Assembly (NCBI GenBank): GCA_963678095.2
Contig: OY782746.1
Span: forward strand, 1,240,001-1,304,000
DNA length: 64,000 nt
Source of the DNA: G963678095 sp963678095
GTDB lineage: Bacteria > Bacillota > Negativicutes > Selenomonadales > Selenomonadaceae
Direction of reading: 5' to 3'
The translations under genes were made by a program, and so were the position numbers. The notes under the pieces are model-generated. The model saw nothing but the letters and a program-made list of their open reading frames with translations, was not told where the DNA came from and made no database searches. Of the stretch, positions 18,136 to 26,614 are shown piece after piece (position 1 is the first letter of the stretch; the number at the start of each line of letters is the position of its first letter).

Positions 18136-19116
18136 CTAAATAAGACCAATGATATGCTGAACGATCAGCGACACACTGGCTACGACAAACCAGCAGAGCA
18201 GGCCCAGCAAAATCGGGCGCAGACCATTTTTAACCAGTGATTTAAGATTTGTGTTCAGCCCAATCGCACTCATCGCAAGAATGATCGCAAATTTACCAAG
18301 GCTGCCCAAATCGGCCGACAGCGCCGCCGGCAGCACACCAGCCGTATTGACAACCGAGGCCACTACAAACAACAGAATAAACCACGGGAAAATTTTCGCC
18401 AGTGAAAATCCTCCCTGACGGCTTTCCCGACGGGCCGTCAGAAAAGCGAATACCAGGCAGACCGGGACAATCATCAGTGCCCGCGTAAGCTTCACAATCG
18501 TTGCATAGCTGCCGGCTTCCGCACTGTAGGAATAGCCCGCCGCCACAACGGACGAGGTATCATTGATTGCCGTTCCGGCCCACATGCCAAATCCCATATC
18601 GGATAACCCCCACAAATGTCCAAGAAACGGAAAAATAAATACTGCCATGACATTAAACAGGAAAATTGTCGAAATGGAGAAGGCTATGTCCTTGTCCTTC
18701 GCTCCGATAACCGGTGCCACCGCCGCAATCGCCGAACCGCCGCAAATAGCCGTCCCCGCACCAATCAGAACCGCGGTATCGCGTTCAAGCTTCAAAAACC
18801 GCCCACCGATATAGGCAACAGCAAACGCCGCCAGCAGGGTAAAGATCATCACCGAAAACGAAGCAGACCCCACCGCCAGGACCTGAAACAGATTCATTTC
18901 AAAGCCAAGCAGAATAATGGAATACTGCAGAATTTTTTTTCCGGTAAATTTTATTCCGCCCTCAAAACTTTCTGGCCGCCGAAACCCGGCAGCCAGCAGC
19001 CCCAGCAAAATCCCAAAGACGGGTCCACCGATAATCGGAAAGCGCTGCCCAAGAAAATAGGCGGGAACAGCAAAGAGTAGGGCATATAAGATCCCCTTAA
19101 TATAGCTTTGTTTCAT
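18136..19116 (-). CDS. yeiH: YeiH-family putative sulfate/sulfite exporter
   Basis: A 326-residue inner-membrane protein with about ten hydrophobic segments, UPF0324/YeiH family. Conserved blocks GPVFGILLGL, GAGTAICGGSAIAAVAPVI, WAGTAINDTSSVVAAGY and SAIGLNTN are clear. I placed the start at ATG 19116 behind AAGGAGTG; the frame continues upstream for 56 codons without a ribosome site. It is divergent from a LysR regulator with overlapping promoters, the same arrangement as E. coli yeiH-yeiE. Sulfur-anion export is the family annotation; the substrate here is not proven. Confidence 0.9.
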   Translation of the reverse strand: MKQSYIKGILYALLFAVPAYFLGQRFPIIGGPVFGILLGLLAAGFRRPESFEGGIKFTGKKILQYSIILLGFEMNLFQVLAVGSASFSVMIFTLLAAFAVAYIGGRFLKLERDTAVLIGAGTAICGGSAIAAVAPVIGAKDKDIAFSISTIFLFNVMAVFIFPFLGHLWGLSDMGFGMWAGTAINDTSSVVAAGYSYSAEAGSYATIVKLTRALMIVPVCLVFAFLTARRESRQGGFSLAKIFPWFILLFVVASVVNTAGVLPAALSADLGSLGKFAIILAMSAIGLNTNLKSLVKNGLRPILLGLLCWFVVASVSLIVQHIIGLI

Positions 19117-19146
19117 AATTAAACGATCACTCCTTTTTCTGTTTGT

Positions 19147-19175
19147 AGTGTAACACTTGCTCAAATATATGTAAA
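19147..19175 (-). promoter_or_regulatory. yeiH promoter
   Basis: Reverse strand TTTACA (19175-19170), 17-bp spacer, TACACT (19152-19147). It overlaps the divergent LysR promoter, so one bound regulator could control both. Confidence 0.55.
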
Positions 19176-19185
19176 ATAGTATAAT
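19157..19185 (+). promoter_or_regulatory. LysR-gene promoter
   Basis: TTGCTC (19157-19162), 17-bp spacer, TATAAT (19180-19185). Confidence 0.7.
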
Positions 19186-19225
19186 TTGATAAAAACAATA
19201 AGTAAATATATATAAGGAGATTCCT

Positions 19226-20110
19226 ATGGCTTTACGGCATTTGAATATTTTTCTCTGTGTCTGCGACGAAAACAACATGACCAAAGCAGCCGCCAGACTT
19301 CATATGACGCAGCCCTCTGTCAGTCTGGCCGTGCAGGAACTCGAAGAACATTATCAGACCCTGCTGTTTGAGCGTCTCGGTCGGCGGCTGTTTATAACCG
19401 AAGCCGGGCGGCGCCTGGCAACCTATGCCCGTCACATCGTCAATTTGAACCAACAGACGGAAACCGCCATGCGCAGCTTCGGACTGCTTTGCCGGCTGCG
19501 TCTCGGCGCCAGCGTCACCATTGGCGAATCCGTCCTCGTCGATCTGCTGCAGCTGCTGCAGCGAGCCAAGCCACAGCAGGAAATCTTCTCCGAGATCCAT
19601 AATACGGCTGAGCTCGAAACAATGCTGCTGCGTGACGATCTTGATCTGGCCCTCATCGAAGGCACCGTCCAATCGGAATACCTCATCAGCTCGCCCTTTA
19701 TGCAGGATGAACTGATCTTTGTCGCCGCTCCCCAAAGCATTCTGTCAACACAGAAAAAAGTCGTTGCTGCCGATCTTGAACGCTGTAAATTCTTTGTCCG
19801 TGAAGCCGGCAGCGGCACCCGCGATCTGTTCGAGCAAGTCATGCAGGAGCAAAAGCTCCGTTTCTCCATCGCCGGAGTCTATAACAATGCGGAAAGCATA
19901 AAAAAAGCCGTTGCCGCTGACCTCGGCATCAGCGTTATCTCCCGGCGTGCGGTCCGCACCGAATTGGCCCGTGGCGAGCTCTGTACCTTCAAACTCCCCG
20001 GCATCACTTTTCACCGGACCTTTAACATCGTCCATCACAAAAATAAATATATCTCGCCCGAACTCAAAGCAGTAATCGATCTCTGCCAGAAAATCGACCG
20101 CCTGCAATAG
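19226..20110 (+). CDS. LysR-family regulator, YeiE-like
   Basis: A 294-residue LysR-type regulator: N-terminal winged helix (about 1-60; NMTKAAARLHMTQPSVSLAVQELE) and a periplasmic-binding-like effector domain (about 85-290). REAGSGTRDLFEQV is typical of the CbbR/CysL/YeiE branch. Position and orientation make yeiH its likely target; YeiE in E. coli is linked to sulfite and iron responses. The ATG follows AAGGAGA by 5 nt. It ends before a shared bidirectional terminator. Confidence 0.9.
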   Translation: MALRHLNIFLCVCDENNMTKAAARLHMTQPSVSLAVQELEEHYQTLLFERLGRRLFITEAGRRLATYARHIVNLNQQTETAMRSFGLLCRLRLGASVTIGESVLVDLLQLLQRAKPQQEIFSEIHNTAELETMLLRDDLDLALIEGTVQSEYLISSPFMQDELIFVAAPQSILSTQKKVVAADLERCKFFVREAGSGTRDLFEQVMQEQKLRFSIAGVYNNAESIKKAVAADLGISVISRRAVRTELARGELCTFKLPGITFHRTFNIVHHKNKYISPELKAVIDLCQKIDRLQ

Positions 20111-20134
20111 CCGTATAAAGCTTTAGCAACATAC

Positions 20135-20170
20135 TAAAGGGGCATCCTCACAGGAGAGGATGCCCCTTTA
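20135..20170. terminator. Bidirectional terminator between LysR and ArsR genes
   Basis: Perfect 15-bp stem with 6-nt loop and T-rich flank (TTTATTTT) on the plus strand; the reverse strand also has a T-run. Confidence 0.9.
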
Positions 20171-20200
20171 TTTTAGCTGCCAGTGGCTGCAAGAAAAAGA

Positions 20201-20488
20201 TTACTTTTCCTGACTAAACAGCAGCTGCAGTAATTTTTCGGCCCTGGGATCGCATACCCGATAATTTATTTCAAGCCCGTGGCGCGTACCACAGATAATT
20301 CCGGCAGCCCGCAGCTTCTGCAGATGCTGCGAGATCGTCGACTGCGGTGCCCGCAGACAGCTCTGCATATGAGAAACATTGCACGAACCTTTTTCCAGCA
20401 GCCCTTTGACAATACACAGCCGCACCGGATGCGCCAACACCTTCAGCAGCTCCGCTATTTCATTAAATTTCATCAAATTATCATCCAT
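20201..20488 (-). CDS. ArsR-family winged-helix repressor
   Basis: A 95-residue ArsR-type regulator with LAHPVRLCIVKGLLEKG and APQSTISQHLQKLRAAGII recognition helix. Four cysteines (in LCIVK, GSCNVSHMQSC and IICGT) plus a fifth in RVCD could sense metal, oxidants or sulfur species, but the pattern fits no sensor class I can name. The start is taken at ATG 20488 with GGGAG upstream; an in-frame ATG at 20527 lies inside the predicted promoter, so it should not be used. It is a single-gene unit. Confidence 0.85.
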   Translation of the reverse strand: MDDNLMKFNEIAELLKVLAHPVRLCIVKGLLEKGSCNVSHMQSCLRAPQSTISQHLQKLRAAGIICGTRHGLEINYRVCDPRAEKLLQLLFSQEK

Positions 20489-20509
20489 AAACAAGCACGC
20501 TCCCAGCCA

Positions 20510-20552
20510 AATATCATATTCATACATTACGATATTACGGTCTTTCTGTCAA
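20510..20552 (-). promoter_or_regulatory. Promoter and likely self-operator of the ArsR gene
   Basis: Reverse strand TTGACA (20552-20547), 17-bp spacer, TAATGT (20529-20524). AATATC (20510-20515) and GATATT (20531-20536) form an inverted repeat around the -10 box, as expected for an autorepressor. Confidence 0.5.
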
Positions 20553-20559
20553 TACAAAC

Positions 20560-20585
20560 GGCGGCAGCTTCTGTAAGCGGCCGCC
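20560..20585 (-). terminator. Terminator of the PAS/GGDEF gene
   Basis: GC-rich hairpin (GGCGGC plus GCTT arms, one mismatch, 4-nt loop) 6 bp beyond the stop codon at 20592; the tail is only moderately T-rich. Confidence 0.55.
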
Positions 20586-20591
20586 GCATAA

Positions 20592-22988
20592 TTATTTTCC
20601 CCCAGTCAATTCTTCGTCATGTTTAGTCTGTTGAAACTCCGCTACGGCCCGTTGAATACTGGCCGCAGTTACCGCCCGTTTTTTCCCTTTCTGCCAGTAC
20701 ATCGCATCATCAGCCCGGCGAAAAATCTCGTCGATGGCTTCCCCGTAGTTGCCCATATCCATGCCCAGTGACAAGTAGAGCGGAATACCCGCCTCTTTGT
20801 GATTACAGCGGATCATATTTTGCTCAATTTCCTCGTAAACCTCTTCGAGCTCCGGCAGAGAAGTTTTCGTCAGCAACACGATGAATTCGTCGCCGCCGAT
20901 ACGCGCCGTCATACTGTTTTTCCGTTCAACGCTCAGTACTCGGGCCGCTTTACAAAGCAGCTTGTCTCCTTCCGCATGCCCAAGGGAATCGTTGACCAGC
21001 TTCAACCCGTCAAGATCAGCGACAATAATGCCGACGGGAAACATGGCTTCGACAAGACTTGACCGAAACTGCTGTTCAAAATAAAAGCGATTATAGAGCC
21101 CTGTCATCGCATCATGGCAGCTTATATGCTTGAGAATTTCTTCCATTTCCTTGCGTTCCGTAATGTCACGTATTACCAGCAATACCTCATTTTCATCATA
21201 ACAGACCATGCGCAATTCTTTGGAAACGACCTTATCCCCTTCCGCCCGGTCGTACTCACAAATCTGCAATTCACCGGTAGCCACGCAGCGCTCAAGTCCC
21301 TGGCGGATCCTCGCCGCAATCTCAGCCGGCCAGACAAGCGACAGATGCCGACCAATACAGGCGGCGGCATTGATAAGCAGCGAGGATTCATTCGTCCTGA
21401 TTATCTCCAAGATAATTCCACTGCCATCCATGCGAATCAGAGCATCTGGAATTGCCTTGATAATCGCTTTATTTTTCTTCTCACTTTCACAGATTGCCTC
21501 TTCCCAGACCTTCTGCTGGGTAATGTCAATCAGCGTCCCAATCACCAGCAATTTCCCTTCGATCATGCACATGGAAGAGTATACGTGAATATTAAGCATA
21601 TGACCGTCCTTGTGCAGCAGCCGCACTTCATATGAAAGGTTTTTCGCTGCCCCCTCATACCGTCGTCTGATCTGCTCACAAACCAAAGAGCGGTCCTCCG
21701 GGTAAACAAAATCCAGCACGCTTTTGCCAATCACAAAGTCTTCCGGCTCACAACCGATAATCTCCAGCACCATCGGGTTCAAGTAAACCAGATCACAGTT
21801 TTCATCAATAACGTAAACCCCAACCATTGAATTTTCCGCTACAACCCGGAACATCTCTTCCGCTTCCTTAAGCTTGGTGTTAATCCGGTTTAACTTCTCA
21901 ATATCCGCCAATAATCTTCTCGACATCAGGTCCAGGGCTTCCTGAATGCGCTGCAATTCCTGCGGTGCTGTAGCAAAAAAGCTATGTTCAGGCAGCCCTG
22001 TATATTCACCAGCCTCAATCTGCCGGGCCTGCTCCAGCAGCGAGGCAATCGGCGTATGAATCCGCCGCTGAAAAGCGGCAATGACAAAAGCCAGCAGCGA
22101 CAACGAACCTAGGGAAAACAGCACAATCCAGACAAGCTTTTGATATACAGGATGCAGGATTTCCCTTTCCTCAATTTCACCGCCAACAATCCAGGCATCC
22201 GTCGCCTTTAACCCCCGATACGCCCCCAGGACGGATACCCCCTGCTCATTGCTGTATAAGCCGGAATACATGTTTTCTCCGTCACTGCGATACAGGGAGT
22301 TTATCTGCGCCGCAGTCTTTGCCGTATGGGTATTCCAGGCATCGAGCATCTGCACGCGATTTTTTTCAAAGGCAGGGGCGCAGAGGATTCGCCCGGACAG
22401 ACTGCGCAGATAAATATGTCCCGTTTCTCCAATCGTAAAGCTTTCGACAAGCGCCGAGAGTTGCTCCAGCCGCATTGAGCCGACAACAATTCCCTGAAAG
22501 AGGCCTTCCATATTAAATACAGGCGAACTGAACAAGATCCGCTCTTCCATGGAGCCGCTGTAGACAAGATCACTTATTCCATCGTAGCCGCGACGCCCCC
22601 GTTTAAAATACTCATAATCAGCTGCATTTTCACCGGTAACCGTATCAATTCCCGCTGCATTGATAAAAGTGATCTCGGCAAAATTGGGATTGTTTTGCAA
22701 AAAGACAGCAATTCCTTGCTGTGGCTTGCCGCGCCGCATCGACTCAAGTTGAGATAACAGCCTTATCTGGCGGGCGTTCTCCGTAAACCAGTAATCGACC
22801 ATCAGACTCTGGGTCTGGACAGCTTGTTCAAAGCTGCGCAGAGCAAAATCCCGGGCCGCCGTAATTTCAAAATAGGTAAAAACGCCAAAAAGCAGCAATG
22901 TGCCTACCACCATCGCCAAAACGAGCAGTCGAAAATATCCGGAAATCGTCCGCAGAAAAAACCCTTGAATAATACTGTGAATCTTCAA
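20592..22988 (-). CDS. Membrane diguanylate cyclase (Cache-HAMP-PAS-PAS-GGDEF)
   Basis: About 798 residues. In order: TM helix (about 20-40), extracytoplasmic Cache sensor (about 45-275), TM helix (about 280-305), HAMP-like linker, two PAS/PAC domains (about 380-500 and 505-620) and a C-terminal GGDEF domain (about 630-795). The signature TARIGGDEF is intact; the RxxD inhibitory site is not (RKNS instead), so product feedback through that site is not expected. The start is uncertain: a TTG at 22988 follows GCGAGGTG by about 6 nt, and an in-frame TTG at 23027 has no clear site. The gene is monocistronic. Confidence 0.88.
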   Translation of the reverse strand: MKIHSIIQGFFLRTISGYFRLLVLAMVVGTLLLFGVFTYFEITAARDFALRSFEQAVQTQSLMVDYWFTENARQIRLLSQLESMRRGKPQQGIAVFLQNNPNFAEITFINAAGIDTVTGENAADYEYFKRGRRGYDGISDLVYSGSMEERILFSSPVFNMEGLFQGIVVGSMRLEQLSALVESFTIGETGHIYLRSLSGRILCAPAFEKNRVQMLDAWNTHTAKTAAQINSLYRSDGENMYSGLYSNEQGVSVLGAYRGLKATDAWIVGGEIEEREILHPVYQKLVWIVLFSLGSLSLLAFVIAAFQRRIHTPIASLLEQARQIEAGEYTGLPEHSFFATAPQELQRIQEALDLMSRRLLADIEKLNRINTKLKEAEEMFRVVAENSMVGVYVIDENCDLVYLNPMVLEIIGCEPEDFVIGKSVLDFVYPEDRSLVCEQIRRRYEGAAKNLSYEVRLLHKDGHMLNIHVYSSMCMIEGKLLVIGTLIDITQQKVWEEAICESEKKNKAIIKAIPDALIRMDGSGIILEIIRTNESSLLINAAACIGRHLSLVWPAEIAARIRQGLERCVATGELQICEYDRAEGDKVVSKELRMVCYDENEVLLVIRDITERKEMEEILKHISCHDAMTGLYNRFYFEQQFRSSLVEAMFPVGIIVADLDGLKLVNDSLGHAEGDKLLCKAARVLSVERKNSMTARIGGDEFIVLLTKTSLPELEEVYEEIEQNMIRCNHKEAGIPLYLSLGMDMGNYGEAIDEIFRRADDAMYWQKGKKRAVTAASIQRAVAEFQQTKHDEELTGGK

Positions 22989-23292
22989 ACTATTCACCTC
23001 GCATCGCTCAGCAAAAACAACCAGCAACAGCGGTTTTCCTGCTGCAAAACAAACGGCCTTATACTTTCTATTTCGCCCTTGGCTGACAATTTCCTTTTTT
23101 CAGCCCGTGATTTCCCCAACAAAAAGGACTGGCGAAAAATACCGCCAGTCCCTTTTGTTTATGCACAGGATTTCTGGCAAAACAGTTCGCCAGCCAAGCC
23201 CAATTTCCTTCCACAAGCTTATGTATTTCTTTTATACATGCACGTTTTGCTCCAGAAAAACCGCGGGCAGCTGCTTTCATGCCGCTTTGCGT
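22989..23292. other. Intergenic stretch, terminator only
   Basis: Between the Cys-rich gene and the GGDEF gene I see only the hairpin at 23122-23156. A reverse-strand open frame at 23068-23280 runs through that hairpin and has no ribosome site, so I do not call it. Confidence 0.6.
23122..23156 (-). terminator. Terminator of the Cys-rich gene pair
   Basis: 13-bp stem with one bulged G; the reverse-strand arm ends in CCTTTTT. Confidence 0.7.
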
Positions 23293-23484
23293 CTAGGCCT
23301 GTGCCGAATCGGCCGATGACTCAATTACACTGCAGCTGTCTGCCGTCAGCCACATGAGAATATTTTCCACACAATCTCGTGTGCCTGCGCGGCATAAGCC
23401 CTCGCAGACACATTTTTCACAGTTGCCGTTCGCCTGCTTGGACAGACGTTCGGCCAAAGTCCGATTTGATATTGCCGTTGCCAT
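23293..23484 (-). CDS. Small Cys-rich protein B
   Basis: A 63-residue protein with cysteines in a metal-site pattern (NCEKCVCEGLC, then RDCVENILMWL). AGGAGG lies 8 nt before the ATG and is embedded in the last codons of the upstream gene, so the two are coupled. The CxxC, C, C then hydrophobic helix ending in W-L resembles small zinc proteins I know mainly from Firmicute phages. It also resembles its upstream neighbour, so the two look like diverged tandem copies. Function unknown. Confidence 0.65.
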   Translation of the reverse strand: MATAISNRTLAERLSKQANGNCEKCVCEGLCRAGTRDCVENILMWLTADSCSVIESSADSAQA

Positions 23485-23487
23485 TTG

Positions 23488-23667
23488 TCATACCTCCTTT
23501 TGCAAAAACTCTTTGATCCCGTCCTTGCAGCCATTTTCGCTGCAGCCATCGACCAGACTGTTATAAATGCAGTAAGCACATTGATATTCACAATCCATGA
23601 TATAATCAGCCATGCTGTCGACAGAGCAACTCATGACGATCTGCTGTATCGCCTGAAAGTTATTCAT
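23488..23667 (-). CDS. Small Cys-rich protein A
   Basis: A 59-residue protein. MNNFQAIQQI, DSMADYIMDC, then CAYCIYN, C, C and GIKEFLQKEV follow the layout of small phage-associated proteins (a short start, an Ala-Asp-rich helix, four or more Cys and an amphipathic W/F-L-x-x-E tail). AGGGGAG precedes three consecutive ATG codons; the third (23667) has the best spacing. It likely binds zinc; no function is known to me. Confidence 0.65.
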   Translation of the reverse strand: MNNFQAIQQIVMSCSVDSMADYIMDCEYQCAYCIYNSLVDGCSENGCKDGIKEFLQKEV

Positions 23668-23758
23668 CATCATCTGCTCCCCTCTGTTTCCCGGATGAAC
23701 TGTTTCGTATCATCATCTGAATCTCTTCACGCCAAGCGCTGCGCCTCCTTTTTCTCAT
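23660..23758 (-). CDS. Possible 32-residue Arg-rich leader peptide
   Basis: Short frame starting MRKRRRSAWREEIQMMIR whose stop overlaps the triple ATG of the next gene, a typical coupling arrangement. Its nearest AGGAGG is about 22 nt away, too far for normal initiation, so translation is doubtful. Confidence 0.25.
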   Translation of the reverse strand: MRKRRRSAWREEIQMMIRNSSSGKQRGADDDE

Positions 23759-23917
23759 TTCAAAAAACAGTTAGTTACCCACCTCCTTCTTATCACTAGA
23801 TATTGTGGTTGTATACAAGTATATTTCGCGCTTCTTGCTTTTTTTCCTGCCTGATATTTCATTCTTTTTGTAATTTTCCGTATTTTCTTTATTTACGTTT
23901 AATTGTGTTATATAATG

Positions 23918-23964
23918 AATAAGGCGAAACACGCTGATGAATTTTCAGCAGGTTCCGCCTTATT
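23918..23964 (-). terminator. Terminator of the metal ATPase operon
   Basis: 20-bp near-perfect arms (AATAAGGCG at the base) with a 7-nt loop, 8 bp beyond the ATPase stop. Confidence 0.75.
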
Positions 23965-23971
23965 ATTATTT

Positions 23972-26080
23972 TTATAAGCCACGAGTATTAAGTGCCCGGA
24001 GAGAATTGCCCACCGCCAGCAAGGTTACCCCGACATCGGCAAACACCGCTTCCCACATATTGGCTAACCCAAATACCCCCAGCAGCATGACCAGTGCCTT
24101 GACCCCGAGGGCCAGTACGATATTCTGCCAAATAATCCGCTGTGTCCGGCGTGATATCCGCACTGCCGTCAGCAGGGATTCCGGATTATCCGTCATTAAA
24201 ATGACATCAGCCGCCTCAATGGCTGCCGCCGCTCCGGCTGCCCCCATGGCAATGCCGATATCCGCCCGGGCCAACGCCGGCGCATCATTTACCCCGTCAC
24301 CGACAAAAGCCGTCCGACCATATTCCGGAGAATTTTGCAAGATACGCTCTAGTTCCATTACCTTTTGCTGCGGCAAAAGCTCCGCATGAAGGTCATCAAT
24401 TCCCAGCCCGGCAGCAATTTTTTCTCCTACGGAGTGCCGGTCCCCCGTCAGCAGTGAAATCCGCGAGACACCCAGCTGACGAAGACCACTGACCGCAGCT
24501 GACGCATTTGGCTTTACCTCATCCTCTAGCAGAATATACCCCGCATAATGATCATCAACCGCCAAATGAACCGCACTGCCATCCCCCACGACCTCCGCCG
24601 GGGCAAACCCAGCCTCCGCCATCAGGCGCCGGCTGCCGGCTAAAATCGTTTGCTGCCTGAATCTGACCTTCACGCCAGCTCCAGCTACCTCTTCATATTT
24701 CTCAATCAGACTTTCATCAATTTCGCCATAGGCCATGCGCAGCGCCAGTGCCAGCGGATGACCAGCGTAGCATTCGGCGTAGGCTGCCATTTCGAGCATT
24801 TGCGCCTGTGTAAACCGCCCCTGACAATTCATGCCCGTAATACGAAACGTCCCTTTGGTCAGCGTTCCGGTCTTGTCAAAGACAACCGTCTTAATATGGC
24901 TCAGCGCTTCAAGATACCCACTGCCCTTAAACAAAATTCCCCGCTTCGAAGCCGCCCCAATCCCGCCAAAAAAACCAAGCGGAATGGAAATCACAAGGGC
25001 ACAGGGACACGATATGACCAGAAACACCAGGGCCCGATAAAGCCAGTCAGAGAAACCCGCCCCGGGCACGAGTAGCGGCGGCAGCACTGCCAAAAGCGCG
25101 GCTACAGCAACAACCAGCGGCGTATACCAGCCAGCAAATTTCGTTATAAAATTTTCCGTACGCGCTTTTTTGCTGCCGGCGTTTTGGACAAGTTCAAGAA
25201 TCTGAGCTACTGCCGACTCATTAAAAATCCGTGTAACCTGTACAATAAGCAATCCACTCTGATTGATGGTTCCCGCCAGCACCTCATCGCCAGGACCGGC
25301 TTCCTGCGGTACGGATTCGCCGGTGACATTGGACACGTCGAGCATGGACTGCCCTTCGATCACCTGCCCGTCAAGCGGGACTTTTTCACCTGGCTTTATC
25401 AAAATAATATCACCCGGCATTACCTCGGCCGGATCGACCGTGACAAGTTCACCGTCACGCTTTACCGTCGCATACTCCGGCCGAATTTTAAGCAGAGCTT
25501 CAATCGAGCGCCGGGAGCGGCCGACCGCTGCCGATTGTAAAATTTCACCAATTTCATAAAACAGCATAACGGCGACCGCCTCGGGAAATTCACCGATTGC
25601 CAACGCCCCCAGCGTCGCAATGCTCATCAAAAAATTCTCATCAAAGATCCGGCCATGGAAAATATTTTTTGCAGCTCCCCACAAAACCCAGGCTCCGGCA
25701 AGCAGATACGCCGCCAAGAACAAGCCTATCTGCAGCGTTATTGTCAGCTCACCGAACTGTGCCAGGCAAAAAAACAAACTAGCCAGACCAAGGCGGACCC
25801 ACACAAGCATGGGGTACGGCTTGCCCTCGGCCGCAGCCGCTTCTGCTGTGGCAACAATTTCAACACCATGCTCAATCCCAGCGGCCAGCCTGCCGATTGC
25901 CGCAGTAATCTGCTGCACATCCCCGCTGCCATCTATTTTCACATGCAATTTCCGGCCGACAAAATCGAGCTGCGCAGCGCTGACGCCTTCAACAGCCCGC
26001 GCTGCCGCTTCAATTTTCAGTCCACAATTGGCACAGTCAAGTCCCTTTACATAAAGCTCTACATCATTTTTGCTTTCCAT
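23972..26080 (-). CDS. cadA: P1B-type ATPase exporting Zn/Cd/Pb
   Basis: A 702-residue heavy-metal efflux ATPase in the inner membrane. In order: N-terminal HMA domain with CANC (about 17-20), about eight TM helices, actuator loop (VTGES), CPC in the metal-path helix (SCPCALVIS), phosphorylation site DKTGTLTKG, GHPLAL and the hinge GDGVNDAPALARADIGIAMG. The closing helices carry NIVLALGVKA (Lys) and FADVGVTLLAV (Asp), the pair typical of the Zn/Cd/Pb class rather than copper pumps. It starts 9 bp after a CadC-type repressor gene, behind GAGGTG. Confidence 0.93.
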   Translation of the reverse strand: MESKNDVELYVKGLDCANCGLKIEAAARAVEGVSAAQLDFVGRKLHVKIDGSGDVQQITAAIGRLAAGIEHGVEIVATAEAAAAEGKPYPMLVWVRLGLASLFFCLAQFGELTITLQIGLFLAAYLLAGAWVLWGAAKNIFHGRIFDENFLMSIATLGALAIGEFPEAVAVMLFYEIGEILQSAAVGRSRRSIEALLKIRPEYATVKRDGELVTVDPAEVMPGDIILIKPGEKVPLDGQVIEGQSMLDVSNVTGESVPQEAGPGDEVLAGTINQSGLLIVQVTRIFNESAVAQILELVQNAGSKKARTENFITKFAGWYTPLVVAVAALLAVLPPLLVPGAGFSDWLYRALVFLVISCPCALVISIPLGFFGGIGAASKRGILFKGSGYLEALSHIKTVVFDKTGTLTKGTFRITGMNCQGRFTQAQMLEMAAYAECYAGHPLALALRMAYGEIDESLIEKYEEVAGAGVKVRFRQQTILAGSRRLMAEAGFAPAEVVGDGSAVHLAVDDHYAGYILLEDEVKPNASAAVSGLRQLGVSRISLLTGDRHSVGEKIAAGLGIDDLHAELLPQQKVMELERILQNSPEYGRTAFVGDGVNDAPALARADIGIAMGAAGAAAAIEAADVILMTDNPESLLTAVRISRRTQRIIWQNIVLALGVKALVMLLGVFGLANMWEAVFADVGVTLLAVGNSLRALNTRGL

Positions 26081-26089
26081 ATTCTCACC

Positions 26090-26455
26090 TCAGCCTTCAT
26101 TGATGTGGCTTAACCCCTGGTCAAAGATCTGTTTTACGTGATCGTCATCCAGCGAATAAAATACCACCTTGCCATCTTTTCTATTTTTTACCAATCTAGC
26201 CTGTTTCAGCACCCGCAGCTGATGGGAAATAGCCGACTGAGTCATATGAAATAAATTGGCAATATCACAGACACACATCTCGGATTCAAACAGTGCCGCC
26301 ATAATTTTTATCCGCGTCGAATCCCCGAAGACCTTGAAGAGTTCGGCCAAATCGTAAAGATCCTCCTCCTCCGGCAAGCCTGTCTTTACACGCTCTACTA
26401 CATCCTTATGAATAATGCCGCAACCGCAACGTTCCAGTTCTTGTTTTTCTTCCAT
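26090..26455 (-). CDS. cadC: CadC/SmtB-type metal-sensing repressor
   Basis: A 121-residue ArsR-family repressor. It carries the N-terminal Cys pair (RCGCG) and the alpha-3 Cys pair (EMCVCDIA) of the CadC thiolate site, and the C-terminal D-x-H then H-x-x-E pattern (DDDHVKQIF and LSHINE) of the SmtB/CadC zinc site. Cd, Pb or Zn should release it from the operator at 26466-26513. I place the start at ATG 26455 behind CGGAGG; an in-frame ATG at 26497 is in the palindrome at the predicted transcription start. Confidence 0.92.
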   Translation of the reverse strand: MEEKQELERCGCGIIHKDVVERVKTGLPEEEDLYDLAELFKVFGDSTRIKIMAALFESEMCVCDIANLFHMTQSAISHQLRVLKQARLVKNRKDGKVVFYSLDDDHVKQIFDQGLSHINEG

Positions 26456-26465
26456 TTTATCCTCC

Positions 26466-26513
26466 GCCTTAATATGAATATATGAACAGTTGTTCATATA
26501 TTCATATTAAGGC
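26466..26513. promoter_or_regulatory. 48-bp CadC-type operator
   Basis: Two 23-bp arms in perfect inverted symmetry around GT (centre 26489-26490). The core TATATGAACA/TGTTCATATA is the 12-2-12 site of SmtB/CadC repressors; here symmetry extends well beyond that. It covers the -10 box and start point. Confidence 0.88.
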
Positions 26514-26532
26514 AAGAATCTCTGCCTGTCAA
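26504..26532 (-). promoter_or_regulatory. cadCA promoter
   Basis: Reverse strand TTGACA (26532-26527), 17-bp spacer, TAATAT (26509-26504), the -10 lying in the operator's outer arm. Confidence 0.8.
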
Positions 26533-26614
26533 GAAAAAACATTTCCGTTCCAAGAGGAATCGCCGCCCCCTCTGTCTAATATCATCGTTAAATAAGGGTT
26601 GACGAGGTGATATG

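Noticed and set aside
23068..23280. Reverse-strand frame of 70 residues
   Set aside because: It has no ribosome site and reads through the intrinsic terminator at 23122-23156.
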